This document shows positions 33,990-44,157 of a DNA stretch of 64,000 bases, in pieces. Under the pieces are notes generated by a model. The model was given only the letters and a program-made list of their open reading frames with translations. It had not been told where the DNA came from and made no database searches. This DNA is from Ascoidea asiatica (Eukaryota > Ascomycota > Saccharomycetes > Ascoideales > Ascoideaceae): contig BCKQ01000001.1 in assembly GCA_001600695.1 (NCBI GenBank), positions 2,322,722-2,386,721 of the forward strand, read 5' to 3'. The position numbers were made by a program, and so were the translations under genes. Numbering within the stretch: the first letter of the stretch is position 1; the number at the start of each line of letters is the position of its first letter.

Positions 33990-36701
33990 ATGGCAACTAC
34001 AAGCACTCTAGGTATAGAAGATGAAAATGATGTTCATAAAAGAGTTGAGAGATTAAGTATTACTGTGAATAACGACGAGAAACAAAAAATAATCTCTTCT
34101 TTAAAAGATAATAAACATAAAGAAAGAGTAAAAGAAAAAGATAATCTAAAAGATAGAGATTTCAATAATAATATTACTTATACTAAAAGTTATAATAATA
34201 AGACCTATTATAATACTGATAATGGCAATAATAATCAAAATGATAAAAAATCAGTTAATAATACTAATCATAAAAAGGTCAATAATCATTTAAAATCAAT
34301 TACTCAGATTAATAATACTAATAACTCAAGTAATTTAAATAATAAAATTACAAAAAGAAAACATAAAAGGCAAAGTTCAAACTCAAAATTATCGATTGGT
34401 AATTCTCCAAATTCTCCAATATCTTCAAATTCTGCTTTTTCTTCTTCTTCCTCTCCTTCATCATCTTCTTCAAGACCATTATCCAATTCAAACTCCATAT
34501 ATTCTCATAACTCTCATAATTCACATAATTCTCATAACTCTTTTAACTCTCATAGTTCTCATAGTTCTTATAACTCAATATCTCCAAATATAACTTTTTA
34601 TCCAAATAATAGTCAATCTAATATCAATAATACTACTTCCACAAATAATGAAAATAATAATAACAAAAATAATGTGAGCCATGATAATAATAGTTCTCCA
34701 AATATTAATCAAAATAATGATCATAATAATGTAAACCATTTAGAAATACTTAATACTCAAAATAAAATATCAAAAAGAAGAAGATCTTCCGCTCTTAATA
34801 ATACTTCTTCTTCTTCAATTAAACAATTAGTTAAGAAAAAAAAATTCCTCAAACCTCCGTCTTTGCATATTGATCCAAATCATTTAAAAAGAAAATTATC
34901 TATATCTGATTTAAGAGATTTATTACTTTATATATTTAATGATATTAATAGTATAAATTGGCTAACTTTATCCAATAGAGCTAAAATTAAAAATTGTGTT
35001 TTTTTGTTTATACCGGGTTTAAATTTAAATAATTTCACAAATAATTTAAACAGCAATACCAATTTAATTGAACCACAATTAATTTCAAAGGATTTAAAAA
35101 TTTTAAAATCTTTAAAATTTTTCAATAATTTCAATCATTTTTTTCCAACGTTAGCTCCTGGTAGTAAAGAGTCTTTATATTCTCCATTTTTATCTTTAAC
35201 TCAGGTACCTTTATCAAAAAATGAAAAAAAAATATTAAAAACTTCAATTGATTTAAATAATAATAAAAAAATTACTTTATTTGATTTATTAATGAATATT
35301 CAAAATTTAATTACTCAAAATTATCCAATTCATTCAAATTTAATCTCAAAATATAATTTAAATAATACTATGTCCAATAATAATAATAGTAATGATAATG
35401 ATAATTGGGTTGAAACTAAATTATTTAGTCATGCAGGTTCAAAAACTTTTGCAATTGATTGTGAAATGTGTGAAGCTGCAAGTGGTAAAGTATTAACAAG
35501 AGTTTCTTTAATTGATTTTAATAATAAAATTTTATTAGATTCTTATGTCAAACCAGATGAAGAAATTTTAGATTATATTACAAGATATTCTGGTATAACT
35601 GAAGAAATTTTAAAGAATGTTACAACAACTTTAAAAGATATACAAACTAAATTATTATCAATAATTTCTTCTGATGATTTTCTAATTGGTCATTCTTTGG
35701 AAAGTGATTTAAATGTTTTAAAGCTAAAACATCCTTTAATTATTGATACTTCTGTAATTTTTCAACATCCAAGAGGTCCACCTTCAAAACCAAGTTTAAA
35801 ATGGTTAGCTTCAAAATATTTAAGTGAAGATATTCAAACCGGTAATGATGGTCATAGTTCCGTTGAAGATTCTTTAACATGTATGAATTTAGTTAAATTA
35901 AAAATTAAAAATGGTTTATCTTTTGGTATAAATTTAAATGATCAATCTCAATCAATATTTAAAAAGTTATATAAAAGTACAAATATTGGAAAAAGTTTAA
36001 TTTTAGATTATTCTTCAAATTTTAAATTTAATTCCAATAATGCTAATGGTAATAATAATAATATTGACTTGAAACTATTTCCAATTGAAACTGAAAATGA
36101 ATATGAGAAGAAAGTTCAATGTTTCAATGATGATGAAATAACAGATAATATAATTTCAAATATTGATAATAATAAGTTTATCTTAGCGAAATTAAGGGAA
36201 TTAGAATTTGCCAAAGGATGGGTTGAAAAGCCAAAAACTTTCAAACCTACAGATATTAGTAATGATGAAACTCATACAAAAGCTAATATTGAAATGGATA
36301 ATAATAATAGTGATATTAATGATAATAATGGCAATGAAAATGAAAATCATAGCATCAACGAACATAATAATAATTTAGAAGAACATTATAAAAAGCTAAA
36401 TTGTAGATTAGAAAGAATATATGATTCATTACCTGAATTTTCAGTAATGATTATTTGCTCGGGAACTGGGGATACAAGAGAAATGGTTAGATTACAGAAT
36501 AAAAAAAGGGAGTTTCAGCAACAGTATAAATATAAAAAATTATCTGAAATTACAGTTTCATGGGATTTAACAGATGCAGAAAAATTAAGAAGATGTACTG
36601 AAGTTGCAAGAGGAGCTGTAAGTTTTGTTTGTTTAAAAAATAGTCAAACAAATAATAAAGATGATAATAAAGATGGAGAAAGTGCAATAATTGATTACTG
36701 A
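33990..36701 (+). CDS. REX1: 3'-5' RNA exonuclease Rex1 (DEDDh family)
   Basis: A 903-residue protein whose centre matches Rex1/Rnh70 (553 residues in S. cerevisiae), a nuclear exonuclease trimming 5S rRNA, 5.8S rRNA and tRNA 3' ends. The DEDDh motifs are clear: FAIDCEMCE (Asp490, Glu492), IGHSLESDLNVLK (Asp) and HSSVEDSLTCMNL (His, Asp). Conserved flanks include YSGITEEILKNV and IDTSVIFQHPRGPPSKPSLK. The first 280 residues are Asn/Ser/His-rich low complexity with HNS repeats, and other Asn-rich inserts explain the extra length. The C-terminal part (SVMIICSGTGDTREM to GAVSFVCLKN) also fits the family. Start: ATG at 33990. Confidence 0.9.
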   Translation: MATTSTLGIEDENDVHKRVERLSITVNNDEKQKIISSLKDNKHKERVKEKDNLKDRDFNNNITYTKSYNNKTYYNTDNGNNNQNDKKSVNNTNHKKVNNHLKSITQINNTNNSSNLNNKITKRKHKRQSSNSKLSIGNSPNSPISSNSAFSSSSSPSSSSSRPLSNSNSIYSHNSHNSHNSHNSFNSHSSHSSYNSISPNITFYPNNSQSNINNTTSTNNENNNNKNNVSHDNNSSPNINQNNDHNNVNHLEILNTQNKISKRRRSSALNNTSSSSIKQLVKKKKFLKPPSLHIDPNHLKRKLSISDLRDLLLYIFNDINSINWLTLSNRAKIKNCVFLFIPGLNLNNFTNNLNSNTNLIEPQLISKDLKILKSLKFFNNFNHFFPTLAPGSKESLYSPFLSLTQVPLSKNEKKILKTSIDLNNNKKITLFDLLMNIQNLITQNYPIHSNLISKYNLNNTMSNNNNSNDNDNWVETKLFSHAGSKTFAIDCEMCEAASGKVLTRVSLIDFNNKILLDSYVKPDEEILDYITRYSGITEEILKNVTTTLKDIQTKLLSIISSDDFLIGHSLESDLNVLKLKHPLIIDTSVIFQHPRGPPSKPSLKWLASKYLSEDIQTGNDGHSSVEDSLTCMNLVKLKIKNGLSFGINLNDQSQSIFKKLYKSTNIGKSLILDYSSNFKFNSNNANGNNNNIDLKLFPIETENEYEKKVQCFNDDEITDNIISNIDNNKFILAKLRELEFAKGWVEKPKTFKPTDISNDETHTKANIEMDNNNSDINDNNGNENENHSINEHNNNLEEHYKKLNCRLERIYDSLPEFSVMIICSGTGDTREMVRLQNKKREFQQQYKYKKLSEITVSWDLTDAEKLRRCTEVARGAVSFVCLKNSQTNNKDDNKDGESAIIDY

Positions 36702-37037
36702 TTATAGCTCAGTTACTGTTTTCTGCTACAAATAACTGGTTACAGCAACTGATTCTCAATATTCTTAAAATTTAAAATTTTAAATTTCGAACTATTGATT
36801 AATGGCTGTCAGTTATGAGTTCTTTGTTATTTAATCTATTTATTTCTAATGACTAAAAACATTTTTTTTTTTTTTATATAAAGTTTGATAGATTTGTAAT
36901 TTTAGTTTAAGAAAAACCATTGTAATATATTAAAAATAAAGCGTATTTTCAAGTTAAATTAATATTGTTGGATACTAATCATTAACTACTAATTATTGAA
37001 TACTAATCATTTAATATTTATTGTTATACTATTGTAA
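36702..37037. other. Convergent spacer, REX1 / EMC3
   Basis: 336 bp between two 3' ends. AT-rich with T runs usable as 3'-end signals on both strands. I see nothing else. Confidence 0.6.
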
Positions 37038-37829
37038 TTATAAATTATAGTATTGTAGTACTCTTTCTTCTATATTATTCAAATCAAAATTATGCTGAAT
37101 AATTTTAATAAGTTCAGCTTCATTATCCATTAATTGTTTTGGAGGAGGACCACCAGGCATATCTGGCATCTGTTGCTGTTGAGACATTAAAATCTGATCC
37201 CCTACACTTGAATCATTTAAAAGTAAATTATAAATTGATCGAAGACCTAATAAATTAACAAAATACCAAGATAAGGAAGATACCCATTTAACATTTAAAT
37301 CACTTGTTTGAATACCAGACTGCAACATGGATTTAAATCTATAAGTTAAAGGAAAGGGTAATTTCATTACAATAAAACCTGCAAAAAAATAATTAACCCA
37401 ACTCATTATTATTGTTTGAGGAATATAATTAGCTAAATTACCTTTTAATAAATTCATCATCATATCAGTTCCTCCAGGTTCTGTTAATGGATTTGGAATT
37501 TCTGGTTCATCACTATTTGAATTCTCTTTGTTTGGTGTTGGAGCAATATAAGTGCCATTTTTTAAATTTTCAAAATAAAATTCTTGTCTTTTTTTAAAGC
37601 TTTCTAGTGGAATTATAAAAGAATTTTTCCTAAAAGCGACAGATCTTGTCAAGAAATTTTTTTGTTTAATTTTATCAATATCATCTATAGATTTCTTTGG
37701 ATTTGGTGCAATTAGTATTTGAATATAGTGTCTTAATACACCAACCATTACCATCACAAAAGTTATTGGCAACACAACCCAATATTTTAGCTGTGGATCC
37801 AAAACTAAATCAGGAAAAGCAGCAGACAT
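37038..37829 (-). CDS. EMC3: ER membrane protein complex subunit 3
   Basis: A 263-residue Emc3 (253 in S. cerevisiae, also called AIM27), the Oxa1/YidC-related insertase core of the ER membrane protein complex. Three membrane segments are visible: WVVLPITFVMVMVGVLRHYI (about 17-36), a second around WVNYFFAGFIVMKLPFPLTY (about 143-162), and a third around WVSSLSWYFVNLLGLRSIYN (about 182-201). The loop TEPGGTDMMMNLLKGNLANY is a strong family signature. The basic cytosolic loop after TM1 (RSVAFRKNSF) is also conserved. Start: ATG at 37829. It is divergent from BDP1 and shares with it a spacer containing TTAGGG motifs. Confidence 0.93.
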   Translation of the reverse strand: MSAAFPDLVLDPQLKYWVVLPITFVMVMVGVLRHYIQILIAPNPKKSIDDIDKIKQKNFLTRSVAFRKNSFIIPLESFKKRQEFYFENLKNGTYIAPTPNKENSNSDEPEIPNPLTEPGGTDMMMNLLKGNLANYIPQTIIMSWVNYFFAGFIVMKLPFPLTYRFKSMLQSGIQTSDLNVKWVSSLSWYFVNLLGLRSIYNLLLNDSSVGDQILMSQQQQMPDMPGGPPPKQLMDNEAELIKIIQHNFDLNNIEERVLQYYNL

Positions 37830-38378
37830 TATTCAAAGAGCATTCAGTTATTCAATCAGTTTTTAATTATTTCACCTTCTAGACATAACCCTTGAAATCA
37901 TCAATGTTATATAACATTACTTTCCTGAAATTTAGTTGAACAGCCTTCAAGATCGATATATTTTTAATCTTAATCATACTTTATTGCTGATTGATACGTT
38001 CTTTGTTTTTTAGACTTTTTTAGTGGGTGTTGCACTATTCTCAAAACCGGTGACACTTTCCCATACATTATTAATAGTTGCCCTAAAGTTAGGGCAGTCT
38101 CACTTAACGCCATATAATTTCGCCCTAATGGTTTGCCCTGTATAATATCATTCTCTGTCCCGGTTCTCTTTTCTTCCAACGGGTTTTCACCTCGAATAAA
38201 TTTGATTCTTTTATAAAATTTACATTATCTCTGTTTTCGGCTCATGATCATCACAAACAATAAATTTCAAAATTTCAGTATTCAAAACAACTTTTTTGCA
38301 TCTTATTTCTTTTTACCCAAATATTCTTCAAAACTGCTTTATAGATTTTATGATAATTATTTCAGTTAACGCCACTAG
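37830..38378. promoter_or_regulatory. Divergent promoter, EMC3 / BDP1, with TTAGGG cluster
   Basis: 549 bp. TGCCCTAA and TTAGGGCA form a perfect inverted repeat with a 2-nt spacer at 38079-38096. A third CCCTAA is at 38123-38128, followed closely by TTTGCCCTG. TTAGGG is the core of the Tbf1 site in yeasts, so Tbf1-type control is a reasonable inference. The minus open frame at 37970-38179 runs through these motifs and matches no known protein. Confidence 0.6.
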
Positions 38379-40568
38379 ATGAGTTTTATCAGTAAGTCTC
38401 GCAACTTTTTTCTATTTTTTTTACTTTCTGTAATATAATGGGCATTTATTTCATCAAAAAGAGCAATTACTAATATTCGATGTTATAACTTTCATGAAGA
38501 TAAGTCTGGTGCTCGTTTTGCCCCAAAGGCTATTCGCAGATCGAGGATAAACACCGATAAAGTTAAATCAAATCAGCAAATAAATGAAAAAACAAATAGT
38601 ACAAATGATGCTTCCGAAATAAATAATAATTCAGCTTCAAATTCAAATATAGTTCTGTTATCAAATCAAAATAAAGAAAATGAAAATCAAAGTAATTCAT
38701 CAAGAAATATCTCAGAAGATACTTCAAATGATAATTTAAATAATATCTTAATAATTGGGTCAAACACCACTGCAAAAAAATCAAATAATCCTATAGTTAC
38801 TCCGATAAGTTTAAATTTAAATGCCACAAAAAGTTCAAATTTAGATTCTGATTTAATTCCAATAAGAAAAAGAAGACTATCCTCATTATCTTCAAAACCT
38901 CCAATTCCAAATAGCATGCTGAAAAAAGTATCTTTCTCTATAGATTCATCTCATTCAAGAAGAAGTTCAATCTCTATTGACACTAATAAATTCAAAAGTC
39001 TGGATAGAATTTTAACTCCTTCTCTGTCCTTGAAAAAAAAAAAAAAAAAATCAGGTTCTTCTATAACTTTCCAGAATACTTTCAATGATAACGAGACTTC
39101 AAGATTCTCAATAGTTAAAAGAAGTAAAAAAATCAATATGAACGCTTCTGTAATATCTAATCCTATTGAAATGCTTAATCAAGACACAGATGAATCCCTA
39201 AATTCAGATTCAAGTCCTCTGCCAAATAATAATAATAATGATAATAATATTGACAAAGAATCAAAGTCTTTAAAAAACAGTATTTCCGAAAAAGGTAATT
39301 CAGAAATTTCCCCATTTGCAGAAGCAGAAAAAGTTAGACAATTGAAAGAAAAAAAAGAAGCTAATATTTCTATGATAAAAGAACTTGAAAATGAAATTGG
39401 TGGAGAACAGGCAGATGACGATGATAATGATGATAACTTTGATATAATAATTGATCCTGTTACAAATAAATTGAGAAGAGTTAAAAAGAAGACCGCTGAG
39501 TATGTTAACAGAACAATTGAAGATTTAACAATAACAAGTATGCATCAATTATCAACTAAAGGTTTATCCAAAATTAAACCTGAGTTACTTGAAAAATATA
39601 TTTTTGATGAATCTTCAATAACATTAGGTGATTTATGTAAACCTTTTATTCCTATTGGAAAAATCTCTGAAAATTATGAAACTGCCGAAAATGCAAATCA
39701 AAAAAAGAAAGATGAAGCACTTAAAAGAAAAGAAGTCCGAAAAAAGGCAAGAGAAAAAAGAGTTTCTGTTAATAAATTAATGGAAGATGAAGAAAATGAA
39801 CAAGAAGAAAAAAGAAAACTTGCTTTAGCTAAACTTGCTTCTATTGAAGATAAAATTGAGCATGATGAAAATTCCAGTGGACCAGCAGCATCAATGAAAA
39901 TTAGAATGAATAAAGATGGTGAGTTATTATTAGATGAAGAGAGTACGTTTGTTGATAGACATGAAAGATCCTACGCTTTAGATACAAGAATTCGTGTAAC
40001 CGATAATCCTTTTGAAAATCCTGTTAATTCAAGCACTTTCTCAAAATACCAATATTCTGAGAAATGGACATTTAAGGAAACAGTTTTGTTTTTCAATGCT
40101 TTATCTACTTGGGGTACTGATTTTGCTTTAATCTCCAAAATATTTCCTTATAGAGATCGAAGACAAATTAAACTTAAATTCACTCTCGAAGAAAGAAGAA
40201 ATCCACATATTGTGGAATTATCCTTAACTCGAAAACTACCTATTGACATAAATGCATATGTTAAAGAGGTTAATAAGGGAAAGCTGGAAGATGAAGAAAC
40301 CAAATTCAAATCATTGTTTGAATTTGAAAGAGAGCTAAAACACTTAAGATCTCAACATGAAGAATCAATTAAACAAATGCTAAAAGAAAAACAAAAAGCT
40401 AAACAGGAAGATGATGAAGCTGAAAGAAGAAAAGAAATTGAGATTAGAACTGGTATAAGAAAATTAACTAGAAGTGAACAATTATCTCAATTAAGAAAAC
40501 ATGAAGAAGTTCTTGGTAATATTGATGAAATGATTGATAGGCCAAAGCCTGTGCGGCCTCGTCCTTAA
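38379..40568 (+). CDS. BDP1: TFIIIB subunit B'' (Bdp1), two exons
   Basis: Exon 1 is 13 nt (38379-38391) and exon 2 is 38500-40568; together they encode 693 residues. Unspliced reading from the ATG stops after 19 codons. Splicing gives MSFINKSGARFAPKAIRRSR, which matches the S. cerevisiae Bdp1 start with its KSGTRFAPK motif. Bdp1 completes TFIIIB with Brf1 and TBP at RNA polymerase III promoters. Later conserved parts are LGDLCKPFIPIGKISENYE and the SANT domain (about 521-570) with KWTFKETVLFFNALSTWGTD and FPYRDRRQIKLKF. Acidic, Asn-rich and coiled-coil stretches flank it. An A18 run encodes a Lys tract near residue 182. Without the intron the first ATG would be at 38916, losing 143 residues. 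Confidence 0.93.
38392..38499 (+). other. Intron in BDP1
   Basis: 108 nt, donor GTAAGT (38392-38397), branch site TACTAAT at 38469-38475, acceptor AAG ending at 38499. It interrupts codon 5 after its first base. The rebuilt N-terminus matches known Bdp1, which is strong support. Confidence 0.92.
39033..39050 (+). repeat. A18 homopolymer inside BDP1 coding sequence
   Basis: Eighteen consecutive A within exon 2, read as six AAA Lys codons before Ser-Gly-Ser-Ser. Such runs are prone to replication and sequencing slippage and to ribosome sliding. The frame is consistent on both sides in this sequence. Confidence 0.9.
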
Positions 40569-40795
40569 TCATAATTCAAATAAAATAGTGTCGTTCATTC
40601 ACATTTTATTTTACTAATTTTTTTTGGTTTTTTGGATTTTGGTTTTTTGGATTTTTTTGTAACTGCATGATCATTTAAGGGTTGCATAATTTTTTTCATT
40701 TTTTTTATCGAATTATTTGATGGTTATAATAAAAGTAAATTTATCTTTGTATATTACAATTATAGTAATTAAATATTCTATAATAATTAAATTAT

Positions 40796-43405
40796 TTAAA
40801 ACATATCAAATAGACTTTTTGCCTTTTTAACGTTTTGTGTTGGGCCTAATTGTTGAATTTCTTCACTTTCACTCTCGTAGTCTTCCCCCTTAGAATTGGA
40901 ACCCTGTGCTTGAGAAGAGTTATAATTCTCATGCATTTGCGAATGTTTTCGTTTCGTATTACTATCGTTTTCAACCCATTTAATTTCATCATTATTTTCT
41001 TCTCCAAATGGATTACTATCATTATTGAGAAGTAAAGATTTTTTGTTAGTTTCGAATTCTTGAGTTTCCTGTGATTCAGAAATAGGAACAGTCGATCTAT
41101 TCAATATAGAAACATGATTTGTCCCCCTAATTCTTGAGCCAGGTTTTGAAAAAATTTCTTCTTCATTTACATTTGCTTCATATCTTGAAGCCCCTCTTTT
41201 CTGGGTTTTATCATAATGTGATATATGAAAACCATCATTTTCATCAATAACTATTACTGATTTTTTTTCTTTTAATCCTATTTTTTCATTTTTGTCAATA
41301 CTGGTATTCGTAATATCAATTATACTGCTACTTTTATTTCTAGATCTTAAATTTTGATTATTTTCATTAGAACCGGATGATCTTGAAATATTTAGTTGGT
41401 TATTGAAATTATTCTCGAGATTTTTAGTCTTGTAATCAAAATTTGGATCAGTTACTTTTCCTTTAGATTCTTCAACTTGGTTTTCATCATCACTTTCTTC
41501 CTCTGTTTCTTCAGAATCTTCGTTAACGTTTTCATCATATCCAGTATCATTGTATCCATCGCCGTTATAATTATCAAAACTATCACCCAGTTTTTCAGAA
41601 TCGATTTCCTTTGTTCTTTTGGTGCTAGTATATATATCTGAGCGGCTTTTTTTTCGGGAATTGTCCATTGGAGATGAAACCTGAGTCTTTTGAATACTTT
41701 GCGATTCTTCAAGATCTTCTGGAACAAATAATCCTTCATTTGACATTAATTTTCCTCTCGGAATTCTGATTTCACTAGTTAACTTCTTTTCAAAGACAGG
41801 TGAAAGTGATTTTTCGTGTTCCAATTTAACAGATAAAGTTCTTTTTATTCTATTAATTTTATCAGAAACTTTATTAATATCCTTTTCTGTATGAGCTAAT
41901 TTGAGTCGTTTGACAGATTTTATATCATCGACCATTGATTCATCATCTATTGTGAGTTGAAGAAATTTTGTATACACCAATTTATTGAAAATAGAGCATT
42001 CATATAATACTGGATCTCCTGGTTGACTGAAATAAATATCAAAAGATAATTGGTCTTCAATTGAAAAATCATTAGTTGTGTCATAATTATTCGTATTATT
42101 CAAAGAATTATTTACAGTATTATTATTATTGGCATTATTAATGTTATTATCAATATTAGTAGTATTATTTGCATTTGATTGAGGAATTGTGGAATTGAAG
42201 TTACCTAATTTCACGGAATTTGAAGAATAAGAAGAAATAAGATTGATGAAAATTTTAAAATCTCTTAAGTTAAAACTGATTTTAACCTCCTCATTATTAT
42301 TTTCCTCAGAAAGATAAAAATTTATTAGATCATCAATATCTATACCAATACTTAAATTCATTGAATTTTTTAATAAATGATTTTTTTCATTTCTTATTGA
42401 TTTTGTAAAACCGATTAAAATTAATTTATTGATTTTTTTATTAATTAATAATTGGAAATCTTCAGTTTGATTTGGATTCGAGTCCAAAAAGGATTTAACA
42501 AAAAAATTGTTTATGACTAAATAATTTATATCTTTTATATTTTTTTTTTTTTCTAAGTTCAAATAATAAGAGTTGCTGTCGGTAATACTTTTAAGTATAT
42601 CAACATCGTTAGATAATTGAGTATGTGAATGAGATTTTGAATTGAGACTAGTTCTAGAATTATTTCTTGACAAAATTGTAGAGGTATATCTTGAATTTTG
42701 TTTTGAAGCTAAATTTGATGAAGATTCATTAGTGGATTGTAACTGAGAATGTAAATCAGAGTGCAATTGAGATTCAGATTGATTTGGATTACTTGAATTT
42801 AAACATCTTTCTAATCTTTGTTTGTAAAGATCAGCAACATTAAAGTTATGATCTTGCTGAACATTATAAGGTTGAAAAAAAAGAGAAAACTGTTTTTTAA
42901 CTTTTCTAACTGAAATAATTTCAACTAATAATTTATATCTATGAATTCTAGGACAATTTCTGTTACAATTAAAACTTAAAATTAAATTATTGATTTTTAA
43001 ATCATCCGAATTACCAGAATTAACTAGACCTTCAGTGAAATTATTACTATTGTTACTATTACTATTGTTGTTATAATTATTGTTATTAACAAATCTGAAT
43101 AAAGTCAAAAGATGTTTAGATAGAACAGTGAAAGTATAGGTTGATTTGAAAGGATTTAAATTATCACACTTGAAACCATCTTTTATTATTGAATCTTTTT
43201 CATATTTAAATTGAAAATTATTAAAAAACTTTTTATTGAATTTAATTTCACCAATTGAAGTTTTTGAAGAATTTCTGGAAGATAAAATCAAATGATTTAC
43301 CGTAACTTCAAATTTAATATAATCAGATAATGAAGCTAAAGAGCTTATTGATTTTGCAAAGAATTGTTTTGAAGCAGGATCATGAATAGTTGCACTAAAG
43401 GACAT
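40796..43405 (-). CDS. DDC1: DNA-damage checkpoint clamp subunit Ddc1 (Rad9)
   Basis: An 869-residue Rad9/Ddc1 homologue (612 in S. cerevisiae). With Rad17 and Mec3 it forms the 9-1-1 clamp loaded at damaged DNA to activate Mec1. It starts MSFSATIHDPASKQFFAKSI, close to the MSFKATI start of Ddc1. Clamp-domain landmarks follow: VNHLILSSRNSS, IKFNKKFFNNFQFKYEKDSI, and later FNLRDFKIFINLI with FSQPGDPVLYECSIFNK near 475-495, the end of the PCNA-like fold. The last 350 residues are acidic, Ser/Asn-rich and probably the phosphorylated tail that recruits checkpoint factors. Asn-rich inserts lengthen the N-terminal half. Start: ATG at 43405. Confidence 0.88.
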   Translation of the reverse strand: MSFSATIHDPASKQFFAKSISSLASLSDYIKFEVTVNHLILSSRNSSKTSIGEIKFNKKFFNNFQFKYEKDSIIKDGFKCDNLNPFKSTYTFTVLSKHLLTLFRFVNNNNYNNNSNSNNSNNFTEGLVNSGNSDDLKINNLILSFNCNRNCPRIHRYKLLVEIISVRKVKKQFSLFFQPYNVQQDHNFNVADLYKQRLERCLNSSNPNQSESQLHSDLHSQLQSTNESSSNLASKQNSRYTSTILSRNNSRTSLNSKSHSHTQLSNDVDILKSITDSNSYYLNLEKKKNIKDINYLVINNFFVKSFLDSNPNQTEDFQLLINKKINKLILIGFTKSIRNEKNHLLKNSMNLSIGIDIDDLINFYLSEENNNEEVKISFNLRDFKIFINLISSYSSNSVKLGNFNSTIPQSNANNTTNIDNNINNANNNNTVNNSLNNTNNYDTTNDFSIEDQLSFDIYFSQPGDPVLYECSIFNKLVYTKFLQLTIDDESMVDDIKSVKRLKLAHTEKDINKVSDKINRIKRTLSVKLEHEKSLSPVFEKKLTSEIRIPRGKLMSNEGLFVPEDLEESQSIQKTQVSSPMDNSRKKSRSDIYTSTKRTKEIDSEKLGDSFDNYNGDGYNDTGYDENVNEDSEETEEESDDENQVEESKGKVTDPNFDYKTKNLENNFNNQLNISRSSGSNENNQNLRSRNKSSSIIDITNTSIDKNEKIGLKEKKSVIVIDENDGFHISHYDKTQKRGASRYEANVNEEEIFSKPGSRIRGTNHVSILNRSTVPISESQETQEFETNKKSLLLNNDSNPFGEENNDEIKWVENDSNTKRKHSQMHENYNSSQAQGSNSKGEDYESESEEIQQLGPTQNVKKAKSLFDMF

Positions 43406-44157
43406 TCTTTTTGAGAAAACAAATGATATAAAATATTAATATCAAAGGGGAAAATAAAAAGTCAAGGGAATACTTATATTTCAATCATATTCAGATACTT
43501 CGAATTAGTCAATAAAGACAAAGTTTCTTAATGATGACAGTGATTAGATAAGACGCTTATTTCCAGTGGAGTTTTAGAAATCAAATACAAATGATTCCAA
43601 TAGTTTCAATGATTCCAATTATTTTAATAATCTCAATTATATCAATGATTGTGATTGTTTGAATAATTTTATTCTTTGAATCTTCTTAATATTCATATTC
43701 TCTCGATGCTTTTGACGTTTTGGATATAGAAATCCGGTGGTATCTATTTCCGGCAATGACATTTAACCGCGGATTCTCTGATTTTGAAGTAATCGCCATA
43801 CTCAAGCTTAAAAAGAATACGCGGATAATTAGCAGCGATCTAAGCACCCGTGGTTCTGGTTTTAGAAATGAAGCGTGGAGAACCGAAATTTAAAATACTT
43901 TTGATCAAAAAGAACAAGTTTCTTTAATAAATTAAAATATAATGAAAAGTTCTGTTCATCGAGATTAGATATAAAATATTTAAAAAATACAATTTATTGA
44001 AGTAAATCAGGCTAAGTGGATCATATAAATTGACTGGATCCCACTGGATTATACTAGGCTTTGTTAACTTTTTTATTGAGAGCAAGCAAATTTTTTTTTT
44101 TCATAAATCAAATTAGAAAATTTACAGAAACAAATATATATATATATATATTTAAAA
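43406..44157. promoter_or_regulatory. Divergent promoter region, DDC1 / SEC66
   Basis: 752 bp with a GC-richer patch at about 43700-43880 (CGCGG elements at 43768 and 43820) between AT-rich flanks. A snoRNA C-box-like ATGATGA occurs near 43530, but I could not find a matching D box and terminal stem, so no RNA gene is called. A (TA)n run directly precedes SEC66. Confidence 0.5.

Noticed and set aside
43500-43800. C/D snoRNA candidate from ATGATGA near 43530
   Set aside because: No properly placed CTGA box with a closing stem.
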